DNA of 64,000 bases from Phalacrocorax aristotelis. Its lineage: Eukaryota; Chordata; Aves; Suliformes; Phalacrocoracidae. Shown here piece after piece: positions 1-13,200 of the stretch. Position numbers and translations under genes: made by a program. Under the pieces are notes generated by a model, which saw nothing but the letters and a program-made list of their open reading frames with translations, did not search any database and was not told the origin of the DNA. How positions within the stretch are numbered: the stretch's first letter is position 1; each line of letters starts with the position of its first letter. The DNA lies in contig NC_134284.1 of the NCBI RefSeq assembly GCF_949628215.1, positions 4,408,850 to 4,472,849 of the forward strand, in the 5' to 3' direction.

Positions 1-1895
1 ATAAAAAAAATTAAAAGTAGGTTCCCAAACCCTCAAAAAAACAAACCCAAAAGAGGTTTATTATAATAATAATATGGAGCTCCATATAATAATATGGAGC
101 TTTTCCTATTTAACAGAGCTGCTACACACTGTAATGCACCTATGTTATATATTTCTCATCAATTTTTACAGTTTCCACTGATTAAATATATATTGACTCA
201 TAAAGTATTACCATTACATCAATTGTCAGCAGATGCAAGAGTATGTCATTTAAATATTAACTATCATATAAAAATGGCAGCTTGATTGTTTGGAAGCAGT
301 AATCTGGTGCTGGTTATTGCCATATTTCCTTAATGCATTAGGCAGCAGTCACAAAATGCATTGCCTTTCTTATATACCTGCTACTACAAAATCAGAAGCA
401 GATAAGTTCTTTGTAAATCTTCCCTTTCTCTTAGATTTAATTTTTATTTATTTCTGAACTGCAGATATCTTTGAACTGAATTGCAAAAATATATTAGTAT
501 AATATAAACAAAGATATGCTCACTAGAGTTAGAAATTATATGCATCATCCCTAAATCAATGGGAAAAAATATACAAAGAACCAGTTACATATATATTACT
601 TAGTGCTTGAAATATTTTTATGACAGTTCCCATATAATATGGGCGTGATATATCATGAGTCGGGTTGCTTACCTAAATTCTTAATAAGATCGTACATATT
701 TATGTAAAGAACATTCTATTCTCAGTACACCAAGACTTGTCGTTTCCAGAAACGGGAAGAAGACACACATTACCAACTAATATGAAATAAATCCTTTATT
801 CTATGCTAACTGTACGAGCAGGATATGTGGACACTTCACAGACCATTAAAACCTTCTAGTAATTGATAGGTATTCGCTCATTTGCTGGCTGCAGCAATGT
901 GCATGAGAGAAACCATTCTTTCTTACTAATGTAACATGTAGAACTTGCTGCTATTGCAACGCTTAATGTTCGTAGTGCCGTATCATTTTTAATGCAAACA
1001 CTCATTTTCTGCCTCCTTCTTATGTTTTCTATTAAAATGCAACACAAAAGAGCATACATTTCATTCTGCCCCTTTCAGGGTTGTATAAGCAGTTCCAAGG
1101 AGTATCAGCTATTGTATTCTTATTATTATTGTAAATAAATATTTCACAGTTTAAGGGGTAGATATTTCATCAATGTTTTTTTCTAGGAGTCTCACTGTCA
1201 CTCTTTCAAACTTTTTACATCTTCTTTAAGGTAGTGCTTTAGATAGCAGTTTTTAATGCAAATAACACCTTGCATCCCAAGGCATATTCATATTTTAGTT
1301 AATAAACAGCATCAATAAATTTGTCAAGACTTTAAGAGCAACCGTACTGAACTTTTCACACAGCACATTTTCTAGGAAAAGGCTATACTGAGGAATTTAT
1401 TCTGCTTAATTGCTTTATATTAAGCAGTTTTCATTAGGCATCCTCTAATCCGTATGAGCAGAAATAAACAGAGTCAGGAAAACGAATTGTTTTAACCCTT
1501 CCTGTTATTTTAAAAAAATCTCAGGTGGATTTTGTTATTAAAAACAAGGAATCAGATATAAGTAAAAGTGATGCAACTCCATTGAATCAATGTGTGAATT
1601 TTTAGTAATCTTGTGCATTAAAGACCTATGGTCTGTCTGAAATTTCCAGCAAAACACAAATTCAGAGTTTCTTTCACATTTGCCTTGAAGAGACTAATTA
1701 CATTAACTGATTTATTAATAAATGGGGCTTTTTGTCTAATTATTGTAAGTACTAACAGACTGGGGAACCATTTTAAATGTCTAATGTGCCTTGAAACCAT
1801 TTTTTTAGGTTAATTACATTTCCCACTAAAGTCACTACAGCTATGCCCCTTAGGTTTTACACTGGAAGATTAAAGAAAAAAGTAAAGATGATTAC
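1..1895 (-). other. CDIN1: CDIN1 intron 4 (partial)
   Basis: This is AT-rich intronic sequence downstream of exon 4 on the minus strand. I searched for the next CDIN1 exon, which should encode a Val-Asp...Ala-Pro-Ser-Leu type peptide, and did not find it. The only distinct structure is a 16-bp palindrome at 72-87, partly repeated directly afterwards. No gene or recognisable repeat was seen. Confidence 0.8.
72..87. repeat. 16-bp perfect palindrome, half repeated
   Basis: ATATGGAGCTCCATAT reads the same on both strands. The ATAATATGGAGC part occurs again at about 89-100, so the unit looks like a small local duplication. No function is known. Confidence 0.8.
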
Positions 1896-1956
1896 CTCAT
1901 TGGCCAGCTCCAGTAATACAGGGGCAGCTGCATTTTTCATCACCCCATTCAGGTAC
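1896..1956 (-). CDS. CDIN1: CDIN1 coding exon 4 (61 bp)
   Basis: The first base completes the arginine codon left by exon 3. Twenty codons follow, beginning YLNGVMKNAAAPVLLELANE, the conserved CDIN1 block written [21 protein letters not shown] in the human protein. The acceptor ctag has AG at 1958-1957, and the donor gtaatc starts at 1895. The surrounding 96-codon open frame (1857-2147) is only intron read-through; the real exon is these 61 bases. The exon ends in phase 0. The next exon, expected to start with Val-Asp, could not be found between 1 and 1895, so the gene runs off the left edge with roughly two thirds of its coding sequence missing. Confidence 0.92.
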
Positions 1957-4900
1957 CTAGACAGGACAAAACCAGGTAATTCTGCAGTGCCAAGAAAAGG
2001 CCAGTGTATACATGTCAGTATCCCTTGTGATTCTCTTTCATTTGGGGGAAAATACCCCAGTACAGAGTATTTAATGGGAAATCTTTTAAGAAATAAGTAT
2101 TTTAAACAATCACTAACTCTCCAGGGTTGTCTCCTATTCATCTGCAAGATATATCAATCTCAATTAAGTCACCGGTATAAAACACAATAAATCAAGAAAC
2201 TGAATTTTTTTTTTGCTTAATGGCATATAAATAAATTATAGCTCTACTAGTTAAAGATACATCACACAAATAAACCTCTATTAATCACAGTAAACATTTT
2301 GGGTTCTACATGACCTTCAACTATGAAGGCGCACTGTATATCTCATTCAATTCACTACTATGAACAAAAACATAAACTCTCAAATTTAATCCAGATTTTT
2401 ATCAACTGGGTAGTAGTTTAAATACTAAAGGCTTACTTCAGTGAAATCACAGTCTAACAATCAAATTAATATTCTAAACAGAAAATAAAAGAAGAAATAT
2501 TTAGGATCCAATAAAGGGTGATAGAAAGTCATTATCCTATCAATGGCAAAGGCTTAACATTTCCAGCTAAGGGTACTAAGACTGATACACAGTGATGTTT
2601 CTGACCATCACACCACATAGTATCACCTTCCTCACCTCTGTTACTTTCACTGTTTGATGTTTACACTTCAATAATCCTAAAACCTCTTCTTAGCAGTTGA
2701 TGGGAAGAAGCTATATTATTGGAAGCCACTCTGTGCTTTCCAGCCATGTGAAAAAGAACTATAGTTACCAACATTCAAACCTGCTCATTTATCCTATCTG
2801 TATTCATATAGCACATCATTACTGACATCATTAGAAGGCCACAGCCTTTCCAGCTCTATCATTATCTATCCATCAGAAGCCACTCTTCTGCTCATCAGTT
2901 ACAGATATTAAAATTCTTTATCATTCTACCTTTCTGTGGAATGGGTGTAACACCTTAACATAAACCTCTTCACAGAGGATTAGAGGCCTTTTTGTTTGCA
3001 AGTTATTGAGGCTTAATGAATAAAGGAAATGATAAAAGCTTTTTGCTCTAACCTATTTCAGTTCTGCATAAAAACCGACAGAACACCATGCCTCGTGTAC
3101 AGTTAAACATTGAAAACTTTTAACAGAAGAAAAAAATGAGAGATCATAAACAAAATACCTAACCAGGAAGATTTACTTGAGATGAACGTTCTAAAACGTG
3201 CATTCAGTTGATCGAACAGCAAAGCTACAGCTGACAATGCAGTAATTTGCTGTCAGATATTTCTAATACTACTGGCAATTCCATTATGGACTAACAGGTC
3301 TCACATGTTGATGGCAACACTGTTCTGAAAACCTTGCTGATCCTTCTTGTAATTTGCCTTCACGTTTGCCTAAATTTAAGACTAGTAAGTCTCAGCAGAG
3401 CAGCAGAAACTACTGCACTCAACTGTACTTCTACTTGCTCCCAAGAGGGACCACTGGAAATCACGACCTTCAAACACTGGTAGTTTCTGACCTAGGAAAG
3501 CAATAGGAGCACAATTATTTGCTTGTACGTGGGTGGGAATAGGAAGGAGCATACCACACAGACTGGGGTTTACAGCAGTAAGATGGATGCTACAAAAGAG
3601 TAGAGGAGATGATGTTTGTCATGTTTATGCTTGAAGCATTTCAAACCAGCTTCTGACTTGAGTAGTCTGCCCGTGTAGCTTACGAAACATACTACATAGT
3701 AAATCCACTAAAACATGATTGAGATGAGTTTTCTAGCTATTAACCAGAACATCTGATTTTAAAACATGTGCATTTTAGTCGGCCATGTTAATACATTTGC
3801 AATATGAAATAGCCAGGAACAGCATAAAGAATGGTTTTCCTTACCACCACCATATAGCTTCATACATAATGCATTAGTTATGTACTGCTAGCACACTTAT
3901 GTACACAGCAGTTACAGTCAACATAGGGCATTTCACCAAAACTCTGCTAGTGAAAAGTAATTAAAAATAGTATCGTATGTACATGGTGTAAGACAACAAA
4001 ATTTTAAGCCAGTATTTTTCCTAAACAAGAATCAACACTAGGAAAAGCCCAATGTGATCCAGTGCAAATTTTTACAGAACACTACAACTACTAAAAGAAG
4101 AATATCAAACCTCCAAACCAGCACAATTCACACTAGATATTCTAAACTAGTGTCTGATATAATCAGGCTGTGCTAAGGTTTCAAATATCTGACTCTGTGG
4201 AAGCACAGTTAATTGTCTACAAATGAAGGGTTTTTGTTTATTTTCCTGATTGATACAGATTAATATTAAACATAAAAATCAGACATCTATAATCACAAGT
4301 ATGAACTCACTTGCCATGCAAGCTCCTCAGATATGTCAGTCTACAAAGTAATATTTTAATTGTGTATCTTTACCAGTTATCAGTATGCCCCAATTATGTC
4401 ATTGCAATATTTTTAGTAAAGCCTATAGAAGTAACAGACAAACTATAAGGTGTAGCAAATACAATTTATTAGCTTAAGATGCAAACAATTGTAAAATATC
4501 ATAAAATGACATTAAGGTTTTCATCTTCCCATAACAGCTATTTCTGACACTTCTGTTGATAAAACAGGAGTGATCTAAAAACTAGTGCTTTAACTGGCAA
4601 TACATAAATTTAATATGTAACTTTTTGTAATGTAACACAAATGGTGTCTTAAAAGTACAAGCAACTGTAACAGAACAAGCTCCCTTGCTGTAAGGAAGTT
4701 ACCATCAATATTAGTCTTGACACAGAAATCCTGTCATTATAAACTATAGGCAATATATAATAAATGCTGTCACATACACTGTGAAAAATATTTGCTTATC
4801 CTGACTTAGAGCCAAGGAAGTAAAGCTTTTCTTAATTAGACTGACCAAAAGCTGAAAAACTTCTGCATTTTAACTGAAAATCATTTTTAGGTGAACCTTT

Positions 4901-5028
4901 CTGTATTCTTCATCTCAATTTTTTTTAACAGAAAATTAGCCTCGTAAGCCAATAAGCTAATTTACTTGTAATTGCCATAAAAATTAGTAGTTACGATGAT
5001 ACTCTTAACCAGGGTGGGGAGGTCATAC
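1957..5028 (-). other. CDIN1: CDIN1 intron 3
   Basis: This intron of about 3.07 kb lies between exons 3 and 4, with a GT donor at 5028-5027 and an AG acceptor at 1958-1957. It is AT-rich, with scattered homopolymers. I recognise no repeat family, RNA gene or coding segment in it. Confidence 0.85.
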
Positions 5029-5093
5029 CTTTGATAGTAAGTTTCAATAGCTTCAGCAGTGTGATGCTTGGCATGTGTTCTTTTGATTTGTTT
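5029..5093 (-). CDS. CDIN1: CDIN1 coding exon 3 (65 bp)
   Basis: The exon encodes 21 residues, beginning [17 protein letters not shown] and ending TYYQ, plus the first two bases of an arginine codon. The RTHAKHHT block is highly characteristic of CDIN1 and lies in the N-terminal helical region, ahead of the predicted nuclease domain. The acceptor has a long pyrimidine tract ending in ttctag, with AG at 5095-5094. The donor is gtatga, starting at 5028. Phase 0 at entry and phase 2 at exit match the flanking exons exactly. No other coding frame is plausible here. Confidence 0.93.
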
Positions 5094-5953
5094 CTAGAAA
5101 AACAAAAAAACAGAGAGTCTTACAAATGTGTCATAGATCAAAACACAGAAATCATGACTGCCCAAACACATGTTTCTTGGCTACACTTTGATATATAAAC
5201 CAAACTATGTTTTTAGATTCTGTACAGAAATGACATTCAATCTACCTATTGAATTGAACGTCTTCAGACTGTACTGCTATGTACCATATATGTAAAAGCC
5301 AATAAGGTCACAATAATTGAATCTAAATAAGTTTACTGAAGGCTGCAGAGGGCAACGAAAAACTTGTTCTCTCTTTCAACCTTTGTATTAATTTTCCCTC
5401 AATTCAATTCCATCTAAGTCTGGTGCACTCTGGTTTTACAATTCAATTGGCATTTTTAACCAGGAAGAACATTGCTTAAAAACAACTTATTTGAAAAACT
5501 ACAAAGAGTAATTCCGTAGAGACTTGCCACTTGACTGACACCTGTCATCTCATGATAAATGACTCCATTTTCTGCCTCTCTTGCCTTCTGCCACTCCGGC
5601 AATGGTCATTTATCATCATCTCTGTCAGCAATGGAAAGCAGCACTGACAGTGCAAGTCAGCAAACATTTAGCACATGGAACCACGCAACACAGGGAAATT
5701 ATTATTGTCAGAATAATAATGGTTTAGCATAATTTATTACAGGTCCACCAAATAAGCAAAGGCTAGATGTTATTAGACAGATGGATGGGTAGGCTTGGCA
5801 GCCATCCACTGAGACTCAGGCGGTGCTTGATGTGGAAAAGGGAACATCCTCCAAACCAATCAGAAAGCTGGCAGTTCAATTACAAAGAAATAAAGGGACA
5901 TTCATCATTCAATTAGGCACCTGTCAACCCTCACAAAGGAGAAAACTTCTAAC
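5094..5953 (-). other. CDIN1: CDIN1 intron 2, with candidate regulatory element
   Basis: This 860-bp intron lies between exons 2 and 3. The stretch at about 5520-5720 looks unlike ordinary intron: it is richer in TGACA/TGTCA homeodomain half-sites and inverted repeats and is described separately. A CCAAT-type site (aaccaatcaga) is near 5855 and another CTGTCA is at 5921-5926, close to the exon 2 donor. The rest shows nothing notable. Confidence 0.85.
5520..5720. promoter_or_regulatory. Candidate TALE-homeodomain element in CDIN1 intron 2
   Basis: This 200-bp stretch holds a 12-bp TALE palindrome (5536-5547), a further CTGTCA (5622-5627), a TGACAG inside a near-palindrome (5641-5653), and a 12-bp perfect inverted repeat (5552-5563 with 5605-5616). 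MEIS, PKNOX and TGIF proteins bind TGACAG-type half-sites and the TGACA-NN-TGTCA palindrome. In mammals MEIS2 is the gene next to CDIN1, so an autoregulatory MEIS2 enhancer is an attractive reading. I see the motifs directly; the enhancer role and the identity of the target are inference. Confidence 0.4.
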
Positions 5954-5999
5954 CTGGTACTCCTGGGAGAAGATGCTCAGCAGAGTGGACTGCGATTGA
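5954..5999 (-). CDS. CDIN1: CDIN1 coding exon 2 (46 bp)
   Basis: This short exon begins with the T that completes the serine codon split from exon 1. It then encodes 15 residues, QSQSTLLSIFSQEYQ, matching the CDIN1 segment after the N-terminal helix. The acceptor (minus strand ...tttgttccag, AG at 6001-6000) and the donor (gttaga, starting at 5953) are both present. The exon ends in phase 0, which fits exon 3. It is too short to appear as an open reading frame and was found by matching the expected peptide. It sits about 240 bp from a candidate conserved regulatory element in intron 2. No stop or frameshift was seen. Confidence 0.92.
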
Positions 6000-7099
6000 C
6001 TGGAACAAATAAAAGAAGGACAAAGTTAATTACTGGAGTGCACTGCAAAGAAACAAAAGAGAAGGGAGCTTCAAAGGTAGGCCTGCTGCCCTGTAATCTA
6101 ACAGAACATGAAAACAAGTGTGGAAAAGTTGTTCCAGATGAACACCTCAGACAAAGGCTTCCTGCTGCTAGGTCAAGGAGAGAGTGTACGAGGGAGGGGA
6201 GGAAAATATAGCAAGAGTTTCAAAGCAAACGAGCATATTGTTTGGGTGATTCCTTTTTCAGTTCAGAACCCACTAAGTCCTATCAGGAGCAGGTAGCTGA
6301 ATTAAAAGGGAACAGGCAAAAAGGAAAACAAAGCAAAATTCCCATTAATAATTGATGGAGTTAAATTCCATCAGCAGTTGGGAACATGCCGCTTGCTCAT
6401 TGGCAGCATATTGAAATTCATTTTGTTAGCAGCAAGGGAACCTCTTCAGTAGCTGTCTCATATTCAGGTTAAAAACTTTCCCCTCTGTCAGAAGTAGCAT
6501 ATGGGACCACTGGAACATTCCCACTGAAACTGATGTGCTTTGAAAATAGAAACTTTCACAGCAGGAAGCCGAGATTCCCCAGAGTCGGTCATTTCCAAAA
6601 GCTGCCATAAGCTTCATTCATCTAAGGCTCCACTCAATGTCAAACACCTGGCAATGAAGCAACCTGGAAAGCATTCTTCCCAAGTGGGAATTTTTCTTTC
6701 TGAATTGTTAACATTTAGAAATGGGACACGATTTTTTTTTCCCTCTGAAAGGCAATCGATACCACACTGCTACTGTTTTCAATTGTCCTCTGTGGATATA
6801 TCTATCTCATCACATCCTGAATACAATTAATTACTCCTGATATATTTTCCTACTACATGCAACTTGAACAAATTATAGTCTCAATAAATCGAGTTTTATG
6901 GTACAGCAAAGCATTATGAATAATTAACATTTTTCCTTTCGTGAACTTACCTACTAAGGCATAGCATCGGTAGTTCAAAGATTCAGCAATGTCTAAAGTC
7001 TTGCTCTTCTGCCAAATTTCTTGTATGTGAATTTAACACCTGTATCACATCATATGTACATTAAATGTAAATGTTGTCTCTGTACTTAAATGGCCCTTC

Positions 7100-7215
7100 T
7101 CCTTGCAATTTTCACAACCTCAGAAAGACTAATTTAAGATAAGGGAGTCTTAATCCCATTTTCAAAAGGGAAAACTGAAGGCACATAATGACTACATGGT
7201 TTGTTCAGGTTTAAA
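7100..7215 (+). mobile_element. MIR-like SINE core relic
   Basis: The stretch around 7150-7215 (atcccattttcaaaaggg, then aaaactgaaggcac) matches the MIR consensus segment ATCCCCATTTTACAGATG-GGAAACTGAGGCAC. The preceding bases (ttttcacaacctcag) fit the CTCACAAC part. MIR/CORE-SINEs are amniote-wide and very old, so low identity is expected. It lies in CDIN1 intron 1. Confidence 0.5.
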
Positions 7216-10200
7216 CGGACAGCGTGTCTATGCAGCAAAATATAAAATGTTACCTCTAAACCAGCGAGTGGAAGCATTAGCAGCAAAGCAAGTAGAGACT
7301 ACCAGTTTGTTTTATCCATATCTGTGCTTCCAGCATCTTTGCCATAACACTGTACTTTGGGCTTGTCTGCCCAGCGCAACATCTGTGTGACAGCAGTAAG
7401 CTGAGCCTTGATCTCTGTTATTTTCACATAAGAATGCTCACCCTGAATACTCACTGAATGTTAAAACAGTAGAAAAATGATAGCAACGTAAACTGACCAA
7501 TATACAGATTTATGAAATTACTGGATTACAGAAAAATGAGTTACAATATAGTCAAGAATTTAAATATTCTTAAATATACAAAATTTGACACAGAGGCTAG
7601 GAGATATGTACCACAATGCCTCCCCAAATGGTGCACCATCCAATTATGGCAACCTTCAACATGTACATGTAATCATTAGAGGTGAACAAAGGAAAGAAAT
7701 TAAGATTATGCATTTACACAGAGTATACACATATGCAAAGTTAAGGTATTCCAAGTTGATTTATTTTAAAAAAAACCCAAAACTGCAGGCTATAAATGAG
7801 TTGGATACGTATGGCCCCCTAATGGCTCTCCATGTAACTATTAATATCTGGCAGATTTACATGGTCATAATGGTAGAACTGAATTTAGAGAAAAGATGTG
7901 TTAAAAATCAAAACAAAACAGGACAGCATTTAACTGGATTTCTGGTTTGCGTTCTCTCCCACTGACATACCAATTATTATATTTTTCAGCTATTCCCAGT
8001 ACGATTACTGTACTTATTATACCATTATCCTATTATACCCACTGACATATCAAAAAGAATTAAGACCATTATCCCTCTTTTCACACTCCTGACTCCTGTC
8101 CATTTTACTTGTTCCCTTGAGTCCTTGGATTTTGCCCTTCTACTTCAGTTTAGTCCAACACTCCTCTCCTATGCTTCCAACTGTTCAAATAATTTAGAAC
8201 TTATACCACAAACACTAAAAAATTCAGTCTAATAACTGAAAAAGTTGGACATATACTGTATTGCCGTACAAAAACATTATGACTGCGACAAAGGGAATTA
8301 TTTAAGTAGTATCATTCAAAGAATTGCAAGCCTTGCCACCAGAAAATCTTTCTCCTTCCCCAGGAGAAGTGATGTATATTTTTACATGGCTGCTTCCATG
8401 TTTCTTCTGGTTAATGTAGTTCCCCTCTTAAGCACTGAAACGGCTTATCTGCCACTCAGCATTTCCTTGCCACACTTCCATTGCCACAACTTCCTGGCAA
8501 AATGAAGCAGCTCCTCAAAACATGGCTGGAGCATCTATTGCAAGACACCATTTACAGAAAACTGAAACGTCACGGTTTTCGAAAGTGCTGAAAAAGACAG
8601 TACTGTGTACTTGGAGAGGGGACAGAAGTCATAAACATGCACTTGCAATGCAAGACAGCATGATCACAGCTGCTGATACTGACAGCAGGGATACTGCCAT
8701 GTAAGTCATCATTGCTTCTCCAGGAGCAGCCAGATTCTTAGGGCTCCATCCCTCCTCTTATGCTTCTATACAGGATTTCAAAGCAACAAATGAGCCAACA
8801 AATTAATATAGCTAAGATATCCAGGAAAAAGAACATAACACTGAAAATAACTTTTATTCAAAATAACATTTCAGCGCTGCACTATTGCCTCTTACGGAAT
8901 AAACTTTATAGTAAGCCTCGTGGTTTTCTGGGAGGCTAGGGATACAGAAGTCCTTGCGTTGAGCAAGCTCTTTTGTCAAGAACCAACTGTAGAGCCAAGG
9001 TACAGATTTGCTGATTTTCTGAAACAAAGAAACAAAAAACCCCAAACTCATCATTCCGAGTACCACCTAGTTTAAATAATTAATGAATTAACTGTTATCC
9101 ATCCTGTAGAACTAAATCTATTTTCCAGGAAAACAGGCAAACTTTCCTCTTGAGTTCTGTACCAGCCACTTTCATGGAAGCATTTTCTTCTGCAATTCCA
9201 GATGGTAAAGGATGGAACTCCCAGAGCTCTGCTCAAAGCAACCAGCCTCACTCTTCTAATATCCTCTTTTTCTTGTACATCATCATCCATAATGAACCGA
9301 TTTACCTTTTGTTACTCTGTGTTGATGTCAGTGGCATAATTCCATCTGAATGCCTGATGCACTTTGTGCTCTTGTCAATACATAAGTGGATTTAGGCAGA
9401 AGACTGTGAAATCTAAAATCTGCTACAAAACGCCAGTTTTTTAAAAAAATAAAACAACTTTCCTTTTTAAAAAAGTGAAAGGTCCCAAATGACATCAAGT
9501 TATAAAAATTTTCTTATAATAAAAAATAATATTACAGATATCAAAGTCCATCCACATTTAGAATGGGGTGCCCAAGTCAGATCAGAACAAGAGAGAAGAG
9601 AAATTATCTCTAAGGACTTAGAGATCAGCCAAGCTAAAAAGACAACTCCAAGTCTGGTGCTGGAAAAAGAATATGCCTTTTGGTCATTTAATATGTAAGA
9701 ATAAAATTTAGACCATTCTCTTCTAATGAATCCCAGAATTTGGTAAAGGAGGAATGCTATCATCCCTGGAGAGTATTTCAGAAGTGTTTTGTTTTGCAGT
9801 GAGTATTCATATAAAAACTAGTAACAGATAATGTGCTGATGCAGATCAGTGCTTCATAACTAGAGTTGATACAAAACTCTGGCCAAGAAGCAGCTAGTAA
9901 GGACAAAAAGAATTTAATTGGATCAGATCATCTTCTCAATAAAGCAGGCTTGCAGATCTAGCCAAGATTTGGGGTGCTGTTCAATTTAATATTTGCTATT
10001 TACTAGAGGAGAAAATCCAAACCTGACAACTTTGCAAATATTGCACTATCAGCCCTTGTAAATAATTAATTCTTTAGGGATAAGATAAAACGTACACTCT
10101 TCTACTTTATTTTCTGAGATTACTCAAAACATAAAAGTTTAGGTACAAAACCAAGTTTCCACTATTGCAACAATCCTAGTTTCATCTATTCATTTTGAAA

Positions 10201-13200
10201 TTAGTTTCATTTCCCTCATCTTTTTGCCTAAAATAGAAAGACTAAAATTTCAGCTTTACATTTCATGTATTTTACTGTGGAACAAAGGAAGAGTATCTAG
10301 AGAGGTCTGTTAAAAAAAAAGAAAAAATCTAGAGTAAATATGAACTGCAGTATTTAATTCAGTAACTATTCACACAAGCGGAGACAAGCAGGCGGAAAGC
10401 AAAGTCCATCATCAGACATATTTTACATATATATATAGAATAGCCTTGATTTTTTCTTGAACAAATGAAATCTACAAAGAACATTGCTTCGATGCTTCCC
10501 GTTCACAAAATGGAACATTCCACCCATTAATACGATAAATATTTTGGTTAAAAATCTGAGTGTGGGGGCAGGAGCCACGTTTCCAAAATTCAGAAGCTGT
10601 TATGTGTGAAACCCCAGAACAGCAGTCTTTTTCCAAGGAACCTCCTCTTGGAAGTGCATACAACACTGCACTTAGCTATTGTAGGAATTCAGGCAGGGAG
10701 AGAAATTTTCTTTCCTTCCACATACATGAGTATGTAGTGCTAGTCAAATCTCTTCATGAAATGTTCTGAAGCAGACAGCAAGAATCTCTTATTTCTAATA
10801 ACTGGAAAAGAACTTCCCCTTTCCATGTATAATAAGTTTTAAAATATTTTTACTAAAGTAATATTGAGCTTTCAAATGAAAATAATACATACAACTTAGG
10901 GCTAGAATTGCGTGGTGCTGCCATGCTGGATTAAGAATCTGTGTGAGGAAAGAAATATATATACATTCAACAAACTTAAATGACTGGGGGTGGAAGGGGA
11001 ATCCCCCTCACAGCTATCCTGAAATTCCAGAATGTGTGCCTAAAATAAATTTTTCCTGTTATGTTATCAACGACATGAAAGAAACCGAAACAGCCTTTTA
11101 ATTCTCATCTGTACTGCAAACACGTTGGAACAGGGACTGCTAAAGAAAGCAGTGTTTCTATACTGCTCATCACATGCTAACCAGTCTGCTCTTATTTCTC
11201 AAACCTCTGTCAGTAATGGATTTCAAACAGATCTAGCAGCCTCGGTTCAAATGTGTAATACATGCATGGATGCATAAAGCCTCCGTGGCTTCCCAGAACT
11301 GCAGGATGCAGGCTAACAAGCACCATGGTTATACCTGTAAATCAGCTAAAGCCAGTCTGATGGTGAACTTCCCACCTGAGAAGAGGTGACAACTAGTGGA
11401 TTCTCAGAATTTCTTCTAACTGTCGGGATCATCAGGATGGGAAAAAGGCTTCTTAGCAGTCTAAATGGTTCCACATCTGGATCCAGGAAGGCTCAGGAAT
11501 AAGCAAGCTTGAGAACTGATAGGTTTATATGCATCCAAGCACTCAAGAACATAGAACAAGGGAGGGAGACTCACTGACCTCGAAAATAGTTACGGTTTTA
11601 AACTCTCTTCGCTGCAGCTTTTAATGTTAAAATATTTCCTAAAGCTTTAATATGCTTGTGGTCACTTCTCTGAAAGAAAATTCTCAAAAAGCAGATTGTT
11701 GTCTCTGTACACATTTGTAGTCTATCATTCACAAATCTAACATTGATTTATTGCAAGTCAGTGGATTACCAATTTAAGCTAAATCAATATATATGTCTAT
11801 ATATGTGTGTGTGCCAATATATGCATTTAAATTAATACATGAGTGTGAACTGGAGTAACTAAGTGACATAGAAGTACCTAAGTCTTTAGTTACAACACAC
11901 TAGCTTCTGTAAAGTGGCTATCTTCCAATGTTACAGTTTTCCAGTTACACCAGTTCAAGTCTGGGATACAAAACCAGTTTTATTCTCTCTGCATAAGACA
12001 TCTTCCATACAATGAAACATTATCAGTAGCTACTACTTTGGGAACTACAAAGCCAATACAGTGCTGTTGGGGAAATGCTCCCATTACAAATATATTAAAA
12101 CTATAAAAATTCAATAAACACACAACAAGAAGTACCTGCTGATATGATCATTTCAGACTTCATACCATCACATTTAAAATCAAGATAAAATCCAAGCTCA
12201 TCTGGAGAACTATAGCACTAATCAATTTTGAAATTCTCTGATATCCAGTTCAATAAACTGTACAACAGCTCAACTCGAAAGATTTAAATACAAATCGCTT
12301 ACTACAAATTGTCTTTGCATCAAAGTCAATTTCATACTTGTGGTAGGATCAAAAATAAAAACTAAAAGTAAAGAGTCTGAGGAAAAAGACATCCTGCATT
12401 GCAGGCTTATGCCATCCAATTATAATAAAAAGGTTAAATGCAGGCATGTGCATGCAACTTTGCTGCCTATAGCCAGGATTATCAGAATAACTGTATGACA
12501 AAGCTCCAAGAAGGCTACCTGAGAACAGTCATCACTTCTATGACCTTGACACTGGTTGGTCCCACAACTTCTATACAATTTAGTGATGTGCGAGAACAGA
12601 TGATGGTGCAATACAAAGAAATGGCAGCATTTAAAATTCATAGTAGCATAAGGCCATTACTTTTCCCACTGGGCCACTTGAACTTTAATAATGTCTGACC
12701 TAGTTGGCCAGTAAGTTCTAGCAGCAGACAGAGGAAAATTGCCAGCATTAGATACTGTTTGAATGATTTTTAATTTAGAAAGACTCAGAAGTTCCTTTAA
12801 GAACAGGGCACCAATTCTTCCTGTAGACACCTCATTTCTTGGTGTCTGTTGTAACAGCAAATATATTTTAAAACAACTGCAGACTACGAACAATCTGTAT
12901 CAGACATGAAAAACATAAAATGCAGAGGTAAATACAAATTATCAATACAGGCAATGATCACAAAGTAACGCTAGCTCTTTGCAGAGAGGAACTCCACCTT
13001 CTTTCACCCACACCACAAAAATCTAACTTTCAACAGCAGTAATACAAGCGTAACTCAAAATATGCTATATTCAAATGATTACAAAGTATTTCTGATCAAG
13101 CCCTCAAACTAAAAAGCAAACTCAGAATAAAGATGCAATCTTCCATTCACATGTATATGCTCATGATGAGAAGAAGCACATTATGCTTTAACAGTGGATA

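Noticed and set aside
1..1895. CDIN1 exon 5 inside the left edge
   Set aside because: No minus-strand stretch with an acceptor followed by the expected Val-Asp...Ala-Pro-Ser-Leu peptide was found.
1857..2147. A 96-codon minus-strand open frame taken as a gene
   Set aside because: Only 1896-1956 is coding (CDIN1 exon 4); clear splice sites bound it and the flanks are intron.
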